64,000 nucleotides of DNA, from the NCBI RefSeq assembly GCF_001638985.1, contig NW_017265147.1, positions 527,545 to 591,544 on the forward strand. Reading direction: 5' to 3'. The DNA is from Phycomyces blakesleeanus NRRL 1555(-) (taxonomy: Eukaryota > Mucoromycota > Mucoromycetes > Mucorales > Phycomycetaceae). This document shows, one piece after another, positions 44,807 through 58,319 of this stretch; the first letter of the stretch is position 1, and each line of letters opens with the position of its first letter. The position numbers and the translations under genes are program-made. The notes under the pieces were generated by a model that ran no database searches, was not told the DNA's origin, and was given only the letters and a program-made list of their open reading frames with translations.

Positions 44807-47800
44807 TTATCCCTCCTTTGTGACATTTCTAGCTGCACGGGCTTCTGAATTAAATCCATCGCGAATAGAGTCCATTTTATTCTTTGCTTTGTCTGTGCAC
44901 CAAGCCAACTTTCGGCTCACGCTGTTGCGTCTGATTTTTGGTGACTTGAACATACTTCGCATCTCTTGCATATACTTATAATCGTCGTCTCCAATATCCG
45001 AGTCGTCTTCAGCTCCATACTCTGATGACATACTCGAAGAACGCCTTCTACTATATTTCAATTCTTCGGTATCTTCCTTTTTCTCTCTTTCTTGTTGGAC
45101 TGCTTCTTTCAGTTCTGGGTCAGCCGTGGTGTCGTTATTATCAGCACTCTGCTCCTGGATCCATTGTTGGGCCTTTGCTTTGATAGCGTCGTCATGGAAT
45201 GGATCAGCACCAACCATATCTTTCTTATACGAGTGTAGATGGGTGTGCACTGGAGAGAACCCAGGAATCACTTTAACTCTTAGAGTTACTTGACCCAATT
45301 CACCATCAATCCCCCAATCATCTTGATTTCGATTGGACTCCTTGCTTTTTTCTGAGCAGTACGGGTGTAATCCGACCACAATATCATGCCATTCTTCATC
45401 CACCAGATTCTTTAACCATATGCGGCCAGAAGCCTTTGTGGCTGTAAGAGAACCTTGATGAATATGAACATATAACGCAGTACGGTATCGCATCGAAAGA
45501 GGAAAATAGAGGTGCTGATGCCACCATCCATACATTCCATTTTGAGCTGCCAATTCATCAGAGCTCTGCTGCTGCTTCATATGTTTTGGCTTGAGTCTCT
45601 TGATTATGGCAGGGTCGAGATTTAAAGCCAAGACAACCTTGGTGTTGTTGATATATTTAGGATCAAATGGTGGCTTGAGATCGGTGAGACTGACATAATC
45701 TACAACCAAAGTTGCAACGTCTAATCGAGTTGTGGTGTAAGCTTAATTAGTTAAGATTCTACGGAGTGTTTTTTTTAATAGCCTTACTTGCTCCTTGAAG
45801 CTCACGCGATAGACTAAGCTTGACTGGTTTGTACTTGATTGTCAGCAATACTTTTCCAAATCCAATACCATTATCGAGAGGAATCCACTTTTGAACTCCT
45901 TTAAACTATTGTATATCAACGTAAATATAATATGTTAAAGACACTATATAGAGTGAAGCTTACAGTATCTTTCTGGTCAATAAACAGGTCAGACAGGGGA
46001 ATACATTTTGTTCCAATGACTGGATCGCGTTCCAAATCAACCGAGTTCTTTACCGAAATTCTAATGGTTGCGTTCTTATAGTCTGCGATAAAGTTTTCTG
46101 AGACTGCATTCCAATGCTATTATAAAGAGGAGAGAAAAGAGTTCAATCAAATGAAATATAGACGTTAGATTACTTACAGGACTTGGGTTACGCATCTTTG
46201 TTCTCGTTCTAAACACTTTATTATCGTTGATGTACATAATAGCATAAGGACTGACTATCTGGTTTGGGTTGTATGGATGTTTGTTTTCGTCAGCGGCTAT
46301 TATTTCTGGATCGCCAATCTCAAGGTCAACAGCTTGATGGATTTGAATACTCAATATTCCTACAAAGTCGTATTAGATAAGACCCTATAGAAGCAGCATG
46401 GACTGTAATTACCATTATTGTGATCAGGATTCAATGGTTCTTGTTGTTGTTGATGTTCGGGCTTTGTCTCCTTGCCATTATCTTTCTGGGCGCCGCCGTG
46501 AAGCAGATCAGCTTTTGGAAGCGTATATTTAGGATGAAAGCTAAGCTTATAATTAAGCTTTATCTTGGACTTTGCTTCCGATTTCCCATCGATCGGAGCC
46601 CACCTAAAGACTATGGTCAGGCATTGCTTATTCCTCAGTTTCAGTAACTTACCCATCAAAGACAACACGCTCTTCTTTACACCAATGCGAAACATTTCCA
46701 AGCTTGTCGATCTGGCCTTGGACGATGTCCTTCACCGGCAAAGACACAGATCCCCACAGGTCGTCATATTTGACCTTATCGGCATCCCACACCTTAATAT
46801 CTACCTTGGTATCTGCCAGAATATCATCTACGTAAAAGCTTATTTAATTGACAGTTCCTCTTTAGTAAACCACCAAAACTACCTTCGTTAACAAGAACAT
46901 ATAGTGTCTCATTCCATCGCGGGTCTTTGTCGTTAGTAAGGACGCGTGTACTCGAAAGAGTCTTCTTCGGCTGATTGCTCAACGATAGGGTTGCATAAGA
47001 GTCCTCCATGTCTACGATTTTATGTGTTAAGGAGCCATTTGTGTACTGCATAGATAATGTTTGCTACCTTGAATAGTCTGTGATCCTAAGCGAGAGGCTT
47101 CTCGAATCTCAACCTTGACAACGCCAATAGCTCTGACATCAACAGCATCTGCTCCCATCAGTGCTTGGATATCCAGAGTCATACTCTTTGGATCAACAAA
47201 TTCGGCAAACCCGAGACTGATACCCTGGTTTACCAAAGCCTTGACCATCGGCAACTAGTAAATAATTAAGGTTAGCTATGCGAGATTATTTCTATTGACA
47301 AGCATAGCTTACATGCATAATATTAAAATGTTTTGTCAGTGGCATGACACCTGTTTCAATTATAGGATTTCTTGTAAACGCAATTGTAACTTTTGAAACA
47401 AATGGAATCTCTGGCGAGGTAAGAACTTTGAAGCGTATTTTTCCCGAAAAGGCCATCAGTTCAGCTCTGACAGTGATTGGAGTGTCTATGCCAGCTTTTA
47501 GTTGAATGCTAATGCCAGGTGGCTTGGCGGCATCATTAAGAGTTCCTGAGAAAGACGCAGAAGGGTGTGCATGGAAACTAAAAGATGCTTCTCCAAACTA
47601 ATTGAAAAGGTTAGTGTGTTAAAAACGAATATGAACTGAGCCTTACGATGCTTTCGTCAGGCTGGCCAGGTAGAGAAGGAAATACACGGATTCTACGTAT
47701 TTTATAAAATTCAGTTTTTTTGGAGTATTTATAAGCTTATAGTACTTACGATTGGATTCTAGGGGCTTGTACACCAATATCGAGGTCTTTTACTTTCATA

Positions 47801-49709
47801 AACTTCTAAAATTTTGGTCACAAATAAGGTTAAGAGTTTCTATTTTCTGGATTTCTTAAACCACTTACTACTACATCCGGCTGTACACTCTTGATAGTAT
47901 CTTCCAACAGGTCTTCAACAAGCACAAAAAACTCGGGGTCAATACTTCTCCAGATCTTTTCGATCATAAAGTTCAACCATTCGACAGTTTCTCCTTCTGA
48001 AGTATATAGCTGATAGCATTCATTGGGGGGGGGGGGGGGGGGGGGCTTTTATACCCAAAAAAAAAAAAAGGGAAAACCATTCTAAAGGGGTGAAACCCCC
48101 CCCATTTCCTTCCTTCTTGGTTTGGAAAGTTCCCCCCCAAACCTTTTTTTGATTTTTTTCCCCCCCCCCCAAAAATCAATACCGCTTTAAAAATAGAGGA
48201 GCGAAAAAAAAATTTTGCCCATTTTTCAAGGCCGAAAGTTTTTTTGGGTTACCCAACCCTGCCCAAAAAATGCCAAAAAAAATGTTTAAAACAAGTCTTC
48301 CCCAAAAGGAGCAAAAAAGGGCGGGGGCGGGGAAAAACTTTAAAGNNNNNNNNNNNNNNNNNNNNNNNNNNNNNNNNNNNNNNNNNNNNNNNNNNNNNNN
48401 NNNNNNNNNNNNNNNNNNNNNNNNNNNNNNNNNNNNNNNNNNNNNACGTATTTTATAAAATTCAGTTTTTTTGGAGTATTTATAAGCTTATAGTACTTAC
48501 GATTGGATTCTAGGGGCTTGTACACCAATATCGAGGTCTTTTACTTTCATAAACTTCTAAAATTTTGGTCACAAATAAGGTTAAGAGTTTCTATTTTCTG
48601 GATTTCTTAAACCACTTACTACTACATCCGGCTGTACACTCTTGATAGTATCTTCCAACAGGTCTTCAACAAGCACAAAAAACTCGGGGTCAATACTTCT
48701 CCAGATCTTTTCGATCATAAAGTTCAACCATTCGACAGTTTCTCCTTCTGAAGTATATAGCTGATAGCATTCATTGGGGGGGTGGGGGGGGGGGGGCATT
48801 AATACCAAGAAAAAAAGAAAGTGAAGACTAGTCTAAATGGTTGATACGCTACCGATTTCATTCCTTCTTGTTTTGCAAGTTTCCATCCTAATCCTTTCTT
48901 GATTTCTTTTCCCACCAGCCAGAATATCAATACAGCTATAAATATAGATGAGCGATAAATAAATTTAGTCAATTTTTCAAGTCAGTAAGTTTATTTGGCT
49001 TACCTAGCACTGCACAGAATATGCCAAAGAAAATGTTATAATCAAGTCTTCCGCAGATGTAGCATATAATGCATGTAGCTGTGATATACTTTAATGCATT
49101 AATTTCCAATCCGGAAACAAGTTTTCCAGGATCAATTGGCGTCAACAAGGAATTTTTATCTGGTGTAAAGCTGAAACTATGCTGATGGTGATGGTGGTGA
49201 GGGTTATCGGCAGGATCGGCCAGCTGACTAGAGTCTTGGAGAGCTTGTTCTTTGCCAATAGTATTGGTTGGTTTGGGTGTCCGTAGGGTAGTTTTATGGA
49301 CATTGTTGATTTCTGAGAAGCATATGAGCTCATGATTACGTTTAAAAGTGACTTCTTAGTTTGGCTTACCTTGGCCTAGTGAAGTATCCCCGCCGCTATA
49401 ATTTTCGCCATCTTTTGGTGGTGTGGGTGGTTGAGGAGATGGTGGGTTAGGAAGAATTGCTGTACCAGGACCTGTTTGCTGAGTGGCACGATGATTATTA
49501 TCGCCTGTGGTGTGTATATTTCCAGTTGCATCTAATGTATTTCCTGGTGCTCTTTCAAGATTTGGATTCTCACTATCATTGCGTGAGCCGTGTGTTTTAA
49601 GTTTATCGATTTCTTCTAAATTCTTGTCCTGTCTGGCCTCTTCTTCGTTCTTTGGTTCGCGATGGGACTCGCAGTCAATGCTATTTTCTGTTAAAGACTG
49701 ATTTCCCAT
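44807..49709 (-). CDS. SMP/C2-domain membrane-tether protein (tricalbin/Mug190-like)
   Basis: Probable ER-plasma membrane contact protein that binds and may transfer lipids. Exons: 49370-49709, 49004-49312, 48853-48935, 48620-48760, 48501-48556, 47647-47692, 47313-47597, 47068-47254, 46883-47011, 46653-46827, 46413-46603, 46178-46359, 45964-46116, 45788-45905, 44807-45720; 1102 residues. The layout is: polar N-terminus with a His-rich run; two hydrophobic segments (about 188-200 and 206-226); SMP domain (about 245-430: GETVEWLNFMIEKIW, KFMKVKDLDIGVQAPRIQS, FGEASFSFHAHPSASFSG). Then C2-type domains: VVKVEIREASRL...DMEDSYATLSLS; ILSIQIHQAVDLEI...SPYAIMYIN; and a third, weaker. The tail is charged. 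The assembly holds duplicate exons 47869-48009 and 47750-47805, judged artefactual. An in-frame upstream Met at 49778 would add a hydrophobic leader. Confidence 0.85.
47695..48345. repeat. Assembly duplication plus smeared read (likely artefact)
   Basis: 47695-48045 repeats 48446-48796 at a constant offset of 751, differing only by one T inside a 21-base G run. From 48046 to 48345 the sequence follows 48797 onward column by column, but with bases replaced by their neighbours into homopolymers (for example CCAAGAAAAAAAGAAAG becomes CCCAAAAAAAAAAAAAG). This is what an out-of-phase read after a G run looks like. Deleting 47695-48445 joins TTCT|ACGTATTTT without loss. Confidence 0.92.
48346..48445. 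other. Assembly gap (100 N)
   Basis: Exactly 100 unknown bases, a conventional placeholder. It follows the smeared read and precedes the good copy of the duplicated segment. Confidence 0.99.
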
Positions 49710-50485
49710 AATGGTTTGGTGTGCGTACGTATATGTATAACAAAAAAGAAGAAGAAGAAGAGAAAAAGATATATACAAAGTAATATTTTATATATCTAGT
49801 TTTATAGCTCTTGATTCTGAAAATGCAACTCTTTATTTTTGAAGGATGGTGTCATGTATTGCCTCTAATGGTAAGTATGTGTTTCCTTTTTTTTCTTGCT
49901 CTTATAGCTCCCGCTATGAGAATAATGACTGAAAGGATTCAACCACTGAAAAAGTCGGTCATTCTGTGACACTCTAATTTGTCTGTCATGCAAGAACCAC
50001 ACACACTATTAAGATTGACACAATTTTTAGAGTAAATTTTGTAACCAAAAGCTCATTAAAGATTTGTGAGTACAATTTTTTTTGGGGGGATGGGCTGAAA
50101 GTTAGATTTCTGTAACGGCCTTGAGTTCTGTGGCTAGCTTGTCAGGGACTTTTTGGCTATGTGTAATGCCTCAACAATAGCCCATCATCCCCAACTATTG
50201 TTCAAGAAAGGATGCAGGTTATATTTGATATACCCATTCTTGGTGCCAGTGCAGTAGTCAAATCTTGATCCGTGTACAAGCATACTATTATTGGCCATGT
50301 ATTTCCGTATCTTGGTTTATTCGTTCGGAGCGCAACCCTTATTCGGGCTCTATCTGAATTTTGTCTTACCAAGTTCCGAGGACTGGGTACAAGAAAGGTG
50401 ACTGATAAGAAGCTTTCACCATAAATTCAAAAAAAAAGTATAACTAATTCGAATTACACTCAGTCTATCACTCTCATTCTTCTTA
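49710..50485. promoter_or_regulatory. Divergent intergenic region (SMP/C2 and thioesterase)
   Basis: The region lies between two divergently transcribed genes and should hold both promoters. No specific motif was recognised. A purine/pyrimidine-rich run (GAAGAAGAAGAAG, 49749-49762) sits just upstream of the SMP/C2 start, and TCTCTCACTCTC-like sequence upstream of the thioesterase. Confidence 0.45.
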
Positions 50486-52535
50486 ATGCTTTCTCTCTCC
50501 AGATTTCGACTTCCTTTGGTAGCTATCCAACGCCGTTCCCTCACTACCAATACCAAAAGGGTCCGTGGCCCTCAACCTATTGCTTCTCATGAGGTTATCA
50601 ATTTGGAGCTTGACATTAAGAATCCTGAAGCCAGTAAGCTTTTTTTTTCATATATACATATATATATATATATATATATCAAAAGATTAAACGATTGAAT
50701 TATTATTAATCTTAATATTACTTTCAGAGAAAGTCTATACTGTTCGTCCTGTCACATTTTGGATGGATAAGGTCCTTGAGACCGAAAATAAGAAATCCTT
50801 GACCGATAATGTATTTGAAGATCGTCCCCAAATTATGAAAAAGGTACGGATGAAATAATTAGACGGATAGTATTCTAGGCATAAAACTCTAACTTTTAAT
50901 ATGATATGTATTATTTTTGAAAAAAAAAAGATGTCTGATAGTTATATTGAGGAACTTCTTCCTTTCAAATCATCTCCTGACCTACTCGATAAATATGTCA
51001 CAGCAAAGGGAACCATTAGAATTGGCAAGATCCTTGAAGGTATAGACATTTTGACATTCTCCATTCCAAAACTAACACAATCTCTATTTGCAGATCTCGA
51101 TGCCTTGGCAGGTGCAATCTCCTACAAGCACATTGATACTTTCACTCCAGGTCCTCCCGTCACAATTGTTACTGCATCTGTAGATCGCATGGAGATCCTC
51201 ATGCCAAGCACTGTTGAAGACATGAAGATTTCAGGCCATGTGGCTTATGTAGGCAGTAGTAGTATGGAAGGTAAATTATATGCCGTACCCAATTGCAATA
51301 CACACTACCCGATATTCTTTTCTTTTTTCTTTTCTTTTTTTTTTATATAATTGCCCTAGATAACTTACTCGTATTTGCTCACTGTATTTAGTATTTGCCA
51401 AGGTGGAAACAATTCCTCGATATGACCCCAGTAAACCCCACTTTTCTGAGTCGAACCCCGAATTCTCTATTACCAAGCCGACACCAAATACCGTTATCTT
51501 TGCTCGATTTACCATGGTAGCCAGAAACTCCATTACTGGAAAGGCTGTCAAGGTCAACCCTATGGTCCTCGAGAATGCTGAAGAGAAAAAGCTGTTTATG
51601 TATGCAGAAGGTAAACAATAGACATAAAAGTGTTTATATTTCATTATCGATTCTTATTGATGAAATTTATGAAATTGAATGTATTGATTAGATTGTAAAA
51701 CAAGAAAGCGACTTGCTGGTGAAAAGGATTTAAGCAAAATCCCTCCCACTGCTGATGAGCGCTTAACAATTCATGACATCTATATAAAAAACTTGAAGGA
51801 CGAAGGTAACGTAGATTGTCAGAATTTCAGGATAAATTATAGAGTGCTAAACTAAATTGATTAATCGAATAGAAACTGGACCCAACCCAAACACCGTGCC
51901 AATGGAAAGCACTTGTTTACAAAGTGTATTCCTGATGCAACCTCAGGTAAGTTCCAATCAACCAAAATATATTATATTATATTTCATTTTACTAATCTTA
52001 TTTATATCTATTATATATTATACTATATGTATATGTAGAACCGCAACATTCAGAACAACGTGTTTGGTGGCTATGTATGTATACTACTGAGATCTGCACC
52101 CAATATCCAGAAATCATACTAACGTTATAATCCTTATAGCTTATGAGAAGAGCATATGAGCTTGCACACTCCACTGGTTCTATGCTTGTCAAGTCTCAAA
52201 TCAGTTGCCTTGCTTTGGATGAGATTGTGTTTAAAAAGCCCGTTTCTGTCGGATCTTTGCTCAACCTGTCTTCAAAGGTTATTTATTCCCAAGGTGAACC
52301 TAGCAAATCCTTCCAAGTGAGCGTCACTGCTAGAGTCAATAATATCGAGGCTGGTACTTCTTATGTCACAAACACTTTCTTCTTCACCTTTGCAAGCAAC
52401 GATAAGGCTGTGCCGAAAGTACTTCCAAAGACATACGCCGAGAGTATTCTGTACCTCGAGGGAAAGCGAAGACGGGAATATGGTCTTAAGGCCAAGAAAT
52501 CACTGCTCGCATTGATGCAGGGCTCATCAGAATAA
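50486..52535 (+). CDS. Mitochondrial acyl-CoA thioesterase (ACOT9-like)
   Basis: Hydrolyses acyl-CoA to free acid and CoA, probably in mitochondria. Exons: 50486-50633, 50728-50843, 50931-51039, 51094-51270, 51392-51610, 51692-51805, 51873-51946, 52039-52074, 52140-52535; 462 residues. The N-terminus MLSLSRFRLPLVAIQRRSLT is basic, hydroxylated and lacks acid residues, a typical mitochondrial targeting sequence. Two hotdog domains are visible. The first (about 110-250) has AGAISYKHIDTF and VARNSITGKAVKVNP. The second (about 320-430) has QNNVFGGYLMRRAYELA, the usual hotdog helix, followed by LDEIVFKKPVSVGSLL. Intron 1 holds a (TA)n tract (50650-50680). The length is close to that of human ACOT9 (about 440). 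Confidence 0.9.
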
Positions 52536-54561
52536 ATTATGGCTTGTACGACTTTAGATTTTAATAGCTAAAAAAAATTCCTTTTATTTATTTATCCAAA
52601 CCATCCAAAAGACCACACAAATACATTGCAACCATCGCATTTTTAGTCATCATTTTACTTTTTCATATCTTTCTTCTACTTCTTCTTCTACTACTCCTTT
52701 TTTTTACTATGTATTATTATTACTACTATTATTTGTACCCATAAACGAAAGAGTTTAGATGGTGCGTAAATGCATACAGGAAAGATTTACTATACAGAAA
52801 TGTATATGATTATAATAGCCATACCTTCTATTTTTACTTGGGTTTCGGAATTTATTAAAGCACTCTGGTGAATATCCAATTCTCCTTAACAAAGCGTTGC
52901 TTTAAACTGGGAGGAATAAAGGAGATGGAAAATGTTTTTTCTTTCTTCAATCCGTTTCAAAAAAAAAAAAAAAGGCACTTTAATGAAACATAGACTTGTG
53001 GGGCACGACATTTTATCAAACAACTTAAGAATCCCGAAGTATTCCGACTGTCCGGCCCGAAATCTTGAGTCACATAACTTCTATCTCCTCTTTTTTTTCT
53101 ATAGAAAATTCTGGACGTCACATGACTGTTAGCTTCCTCTCTGTATGTATGCAGCGTTGGGTAAAGTCAAAATAAAAGCATTAAATTAGAGAAAATATTT
53201 CACAGTAAAAGACCATAAGTATGATCTTGCAAATAAAATATAGTATGTCACATCTCTTAAAGTATATATTTCAATAAAAGTCTATATATTGACTATACTA
53301 CACAGAAGAATAGGGGAAAAGAAAACCCTGAGAGCGCTTTTTATTTTATATACAAATATATATATTTATATATATATCTGGAGGACGTGCACCCGATTGC
53401 TTATCCGGGTCCAAAGTAAACCCGTACATGATATCAATAGTTTAATTGAATAGCTTGTTCCTCAATTCTGGGGTAGAAAAGAGTTGAGCTTATATTAATT
53501 ATCAAACACCTTTTTTTTTGGCCTCTTATTCTTAATATTAATAAATAGATAAAGAATCTATAAACTGTCTGTAAAGCTGCTGGCTCTCTCGGAAATTATG
53601 AGCAATGGATAGCTGCTTATTAGGTGCTGCTTAAGCAGCAAATTTTCAGTCTAATGGCAGTTCATTTATTGTTAGTAGTGAATATCTGGATACCAAACCC
53701 CCATTCCGCGAACGTTGGTTTCCAACACATTTGCTGGTTACGGTACCTGATACAATGTACTACTTGTTCTGGGCTCTAGATTAAGACTGTGAGATTATCC
53801 TTAATACATTTTTTTGTCTTTAATGAGGTCATACCATTTCGAATAATCATATATGAATCGCACTTATATCTCTACAGAATTACATGCTAATATTACTTGT
53901 TTATAAAAACCGTTACACCAAGAGTCTGTATGTTCGGATAAGAATTAGTATATCAAATAAAAGATTGTTATTAATATAGATTTTTTTGTATGACTATAAA
54001 AAAGAAAGACTTATAATCATTTCTTTCTACGCTTTAGAATTTTCCTTTACTGTAACATTTTTTTTCAAAATATATATTTAAACAAGCAAATATCTACTCA
54101 ATTGAACCTACAAATACCTTAGTTAAAGCTTTATATGATAATTATATATGGCATTGCAATTGCAAATTGAATTGTAAGTAAAATACTCGGTAGTACTTGG
54201 ATTTTATTACTTTCAAGAAAATTTCTGACAAGCATTTTCTTTTATATATATATTAAATTGAAAAAAGTTCCAAGCAAAATGATTCCAAGTCCATTTAACT
54301 TTGATTTTGGTTTTACGGTTGTGTGAAGGCTATGCATTAAAAGCCATGAATTAAAGACCATGGACCTTTGGCATGGAGACAGTAGTCCTAGGATTGTGAC
54401 CATTTTTGCCTGTCAGCCAAAAGTCACGCACCCCGTTGAAGCACAGTTAGTTGGGTCATTTCTTTTTTTTTTAAAAAAAAAGGAAAAACTTTGTACTTCA
54501 CTTTCATTCCTCTTTCGCTCCTTTTCTTCTTTCTTCTTCTTCTGTATTATCGCACATTATA
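52536..54561. other. AT-rich intergenic region (2.0 kb)
   Basis: No coding signal was recognised. It includes T-rich and TA-rich tracts (53355-53385) and a pyrimidine-rich block just before TFIIS (54490-54545), which is a likely promoter. Confidence 0.5.
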
Positions 54562-56331
54562 ATGAACCCAGAAGAAGAGATTCTAAAAGCAAAGCGCGCG
54601 CTTCTCAAGTCGGCTGATTCGGAAAATATTCAGGTGAGATTCCTTTCTTCTTCTTTCTCTTACGGGGTTTTTTTTTATATATATGCTCGACATTACCGTT
54701 CTATGCATCGACCATTCATTCCACGCCAGAATGGATTGTCGCGTTTGAATGCTCCCAATTTTCAAAATCGAATAAAGAAAGGAAATATGAAAGAAAAAGG
54801 GAAAGAAAGAGTTAGTGATAGTGGGACAATATATTTCTACATGTTGGATTATAATTATGATTGGATATATTTATTGTATAAGATAAAAACAAAGCAAAAT
54901 AGTTTCTGTATATACATTTTTTTATATGAATACTAGGGCGCAAAAAAAACAAGGTCTTTTGTATTGGAATGCAAAAAATTGTAGACATCTTTCTAGAATA
55001 TTCTTTTATTGTTAATTGAGGGTATAAAGAGAAACTTTATATAATGAAATTTACTTTATTACTGTAAGATATTTAATCTAATGTGATATGTTACTTCTAG
55101 GATATTTTAGATATCATGAGTCGCTTGATGAAGATCAAGGCAACACAGGAATTATTGAGGGTAAAATAAGATTAAAATAGCCAAATAACAATCATAATAA
55201 TTTTATCGCAACACAGTTCAGAATTTCTTTTTTCTTGATTTGCTGACATATACGAGTGGTTTAGAAAACAGACATTGGAAAGACTATGGGAAAACTTCGT
55301 ACAAATCCAAATTCGGCTGTGTCACAAAAGGCAAAGGATGTAGTCAAGAAGTGGAAAGAAGATGTAATGGCAAATACAAGGGCCCGTGCTAGTAAGCCCA
55401 ATCCTGTTAGCACGGATAGATCAGAAGGTAAGGTGATTTAGCCTACCGTGTGAGTGTGTTTGGGAGTGTGTGTGTGTGTAGATTCACTTATCCAAAGTTT
55501 AGCCCCTCCTGAACCATCGTCCAATACCAAGACTTCTGCGTCAGCCACTTCTTCACCAAAAACTCCCAGCTCAGAAGCTGGTCCACCTCGAACAGTGAAG
55601 ACAGACGAGGTTGTATTCTCAACAACCGGAAATACACCGCGCGATAAAACAATTGAACTCATGTACTCTGCGGTAGCATTGGGAAGTTATGCAGGTAAAA
55701 TATAATAAGAGAAGAGGTGAAAAATGACAGGTGTTTTTCTTTTTGGTTGCTAACTTAAGGGCAGACTCGGATCTATTGTTGAAAAGAGCACTAGCTATAG
55801 AAAAGGCTGTCTTCTCAGAATTCCAGATGATAAATGATGGTTACAAGGCCAAAGTACGATCTTTAGCGCTTAATTTGAAGAGTAAAATCAACCCTTCATT
55901 GAGAGAGAGCGTGGTGAGTGGAGAATTGGCTGTAAAGTCCCTGTGTACGATGAGCGTAGAGGTAAGTTTTAATAGACATGAATTCCAAGTCAGATGAAAT
56001 GTGTATAGACTCAGTGAGGTTATTTTAGGATATGGCTTCAGAGGATGCCAAGGCTCGGGATCGTAAGCTTGCGGAAGAAGCCCTTTTCAAGGCTAGAGGC
56101 GCTGGATCGGCTCAAGCGGAGACAGACATGTTCATGTGTGGCAAATGCAAAGGCAGGAAATGTACATACTTTCAAATGCAAACTCGCAGTGCGGATGAGC
56201 CAATGACAACATTTGTTACCTGTGTTTTGTGTGGTAACCGCTGGAAGGTATATATAACATATATATATATATATTTACTTGGTGAGAGATCTAATGGACT
56301 GACTGGTTGTTGTTTTATATAGTTTTGTTAA
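54562..56331 (+). CDS. DST1: Transcription elongation factor TFIIS (S-II)
   Basis: TFIIS rescues backtracked RNA polymerase II by stimulating transcript cleavage. Exons: 54562-54633, 55101-55160, 55265-55427, 55482-55694, 55765-55961, 56029-56247, 56323-56331; 310 residues, close to yeast (309). Domain I (TFIIS-N) covers about 1-80 (ILDIMSRLMKIKATQELLRK, then VVKKWKEDV). A Ser/Pro-rich linker follows, then domain II (about 145-240: DKTIELMYSAVALGSYADSD, YKAKVRSLALNLK). The C-terminal zinc ribbon has CGKCKGRKC and CVLCGNRW, with the catalytic acidic hairpin RSADEPMTTF. The last exon is only 9 bases (Phe-Cys-stop). Intron 1 is unusually long (467 bases). Confidence 0.95.
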
Positions 56332-56671
56332 AGTTATTAATTACATGAACTATAAAAAAAAACTAACTAACATTGATTATAAACCTATATATAAATATAA
56401 TATATTTATATCTATATTTCTTCTTATAAAACTAAAGCTGGGGCTCTGTAGCTCAATTACATTCATTTAACGACAATACCCAGACCTGTATGCATTGGTG
56501 CAAGTATAAAGATGCACATTGAAGGGAACCAAAAGAAGAACAATTTATAGAAAAGGGCTAAGGGGTGGGAGGTAGAATGAATTCTGTGATGTCACACAGA
56601 GAAACAGATAATTGAAAACCACGCGTCCCATACGATTCCGCTCTTTCCTATCTTCCCCTCCTTTATTCTCA
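56332..56671. other. Intergenic spacer
   Basis: 340 bases. AT-rich to about 56440, then more mixed sequence, with a C/T-rich block just before the next start. It presumably carries the TFIIS terminator region and the promoter of the RA-PH gene. Confidence 0.5.
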
Positions 56672-57635
56672 ATGTCTAGCGATCTGGATACTATCCTTCG
56701 TGACCTTGAGAAACAAGTTCACGACTTCTCGCTGGTAAATACCTTTTAGCACCACCCTGTTGGGCACCTCGGCTTGTATTTCTATAGCCATGTTCTTTTT
56801 GACATATTAAGGACGGATATAGAAATTTGCCATGCTCAATGGGAACAAGCTTGCTCCATGTCACTCATGTCTGGAATCTCTTTCTCCCTTTCTCCCTTTC
56901 TCCCTTTCTTCCGCTTCTACCTTCCTTTTCCTTTTCTCTCTTTTTTATTTTCTTTGTCTTCCCTTCATCATCAACCTTTTCTATAGACGATGGATCCTCC
57001 TATTCCAATCAATACACACATTAGACGTTCACCCAGTTCTCGTCTGACCAATCCTGACAAAGGCAGTAATCCGAATCGTCCCCTGCAGTCTGCCCACACC
57101 ATGCATGTACCCCCTATTACCCAGGCCAGGTTAAACCGCCCAGACTTCTCTCCGTCTCTTTCTGAAGACGAAGATAAGGGGCAATTTTATTCCACAAACG
57201 ACGCAAACGATTCTAGTGATGATGATGTCTGCATCGCTAATCTTCAATCCGTAACACGTGCTCAGGACGACAAGTCCAAGGGCATGACCAGATCTAGATC
57301 AACTAGAGCTAATCGAGGGGGCATGGCAGGAGGGCTTGTACGCAGTGCAAGTGCCAGCTCACGAACATACAAACCACCGGCCCCCGAAGAATCTGCTCCA
57401 CCTCTTCCTATAAGAGACACTGATGAAGACCTCAATCTTGTCATACAACGTGCTTGGGCATTATATGAACAGGGTCCTTATGATGAACCAGTTGCAGTAG
57501 AATCAGCACCGTCTGTACTACCCGAAACAGTAGAAGAGCTAACTACAACTCCTGACATTTCCAAACCCATAAGAGCCCAACAATCATCACCACCACCACC
57601 ACAACAACAACAACAACAGCAGCAGCAGCAGCAGC

Positions 57636-57699
<64 letters not shown>

Positions 57700-58278
57700 G
57701 CAGCAGCAGCAGCAGCATCAACAACAAGCACCTTTACAACAAATTCAACCGAAACGTACATTAACTACACGCATCTACATTGATGATGCAAAAACACACA
57801 AAACTGTGCAATTGACTAATTTATTGACGACTGCAATGGTAATTCAGTACTTGAGAAAGAAAGGGCTCATTGACATGAGTGAAGGATGGGCACTCTTTGA
57901 GATTGCCAATAGCCATGGTGTTGGTAAGTGTATTTGAAGCATTCTTTATAGACCTAGCTCTGACCATCTTATCGTTCTAGAACGCCCGTTGAGAGAGTGG
58001 GAGTTAGTATTGGAGGTTGTGGAATGCTGGGGGCCAGACGCCAACAACGCCCTGTTGGTAAAGAAGTATGCATATCACAACTCCCTGACAGCAGAGGTAT
58101 GGCAAACCCTACATGTATTCAGGTACTGACATGAGTTTAGAGCCTTTTACAGAAGCGTCACCCTCCCATGCACGGGTATGTTTCGATAGAATATAAAAAG
58201 GGGAAATGGCAAAAGAGATTCTGCTATATCAAAGACAATGCAATTCACCATGCCAAAGACACCAAGGTGAGAGTCACC

Positions 58279-58319
<41 letters not shown>

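Noticed and set aside
46420..46891. Plus-strand frames opposite the SMP/C2 exons
   Set aside because: They are shadows of minus-strand exons whose splice sites and domains fit well.
48046..48345. Homopolymer-rich stretch as a genuine low-complexity or foreign sequence
   Set aside because: It follows 48797 onward column by column with merged neighbouring bases, so it is a degraded read of normal sequence.
57543..57761. Minus-strand poly-Val/Ala frame
   Set aside because: It is the antisense of the CAA/CAG glutamine tract.
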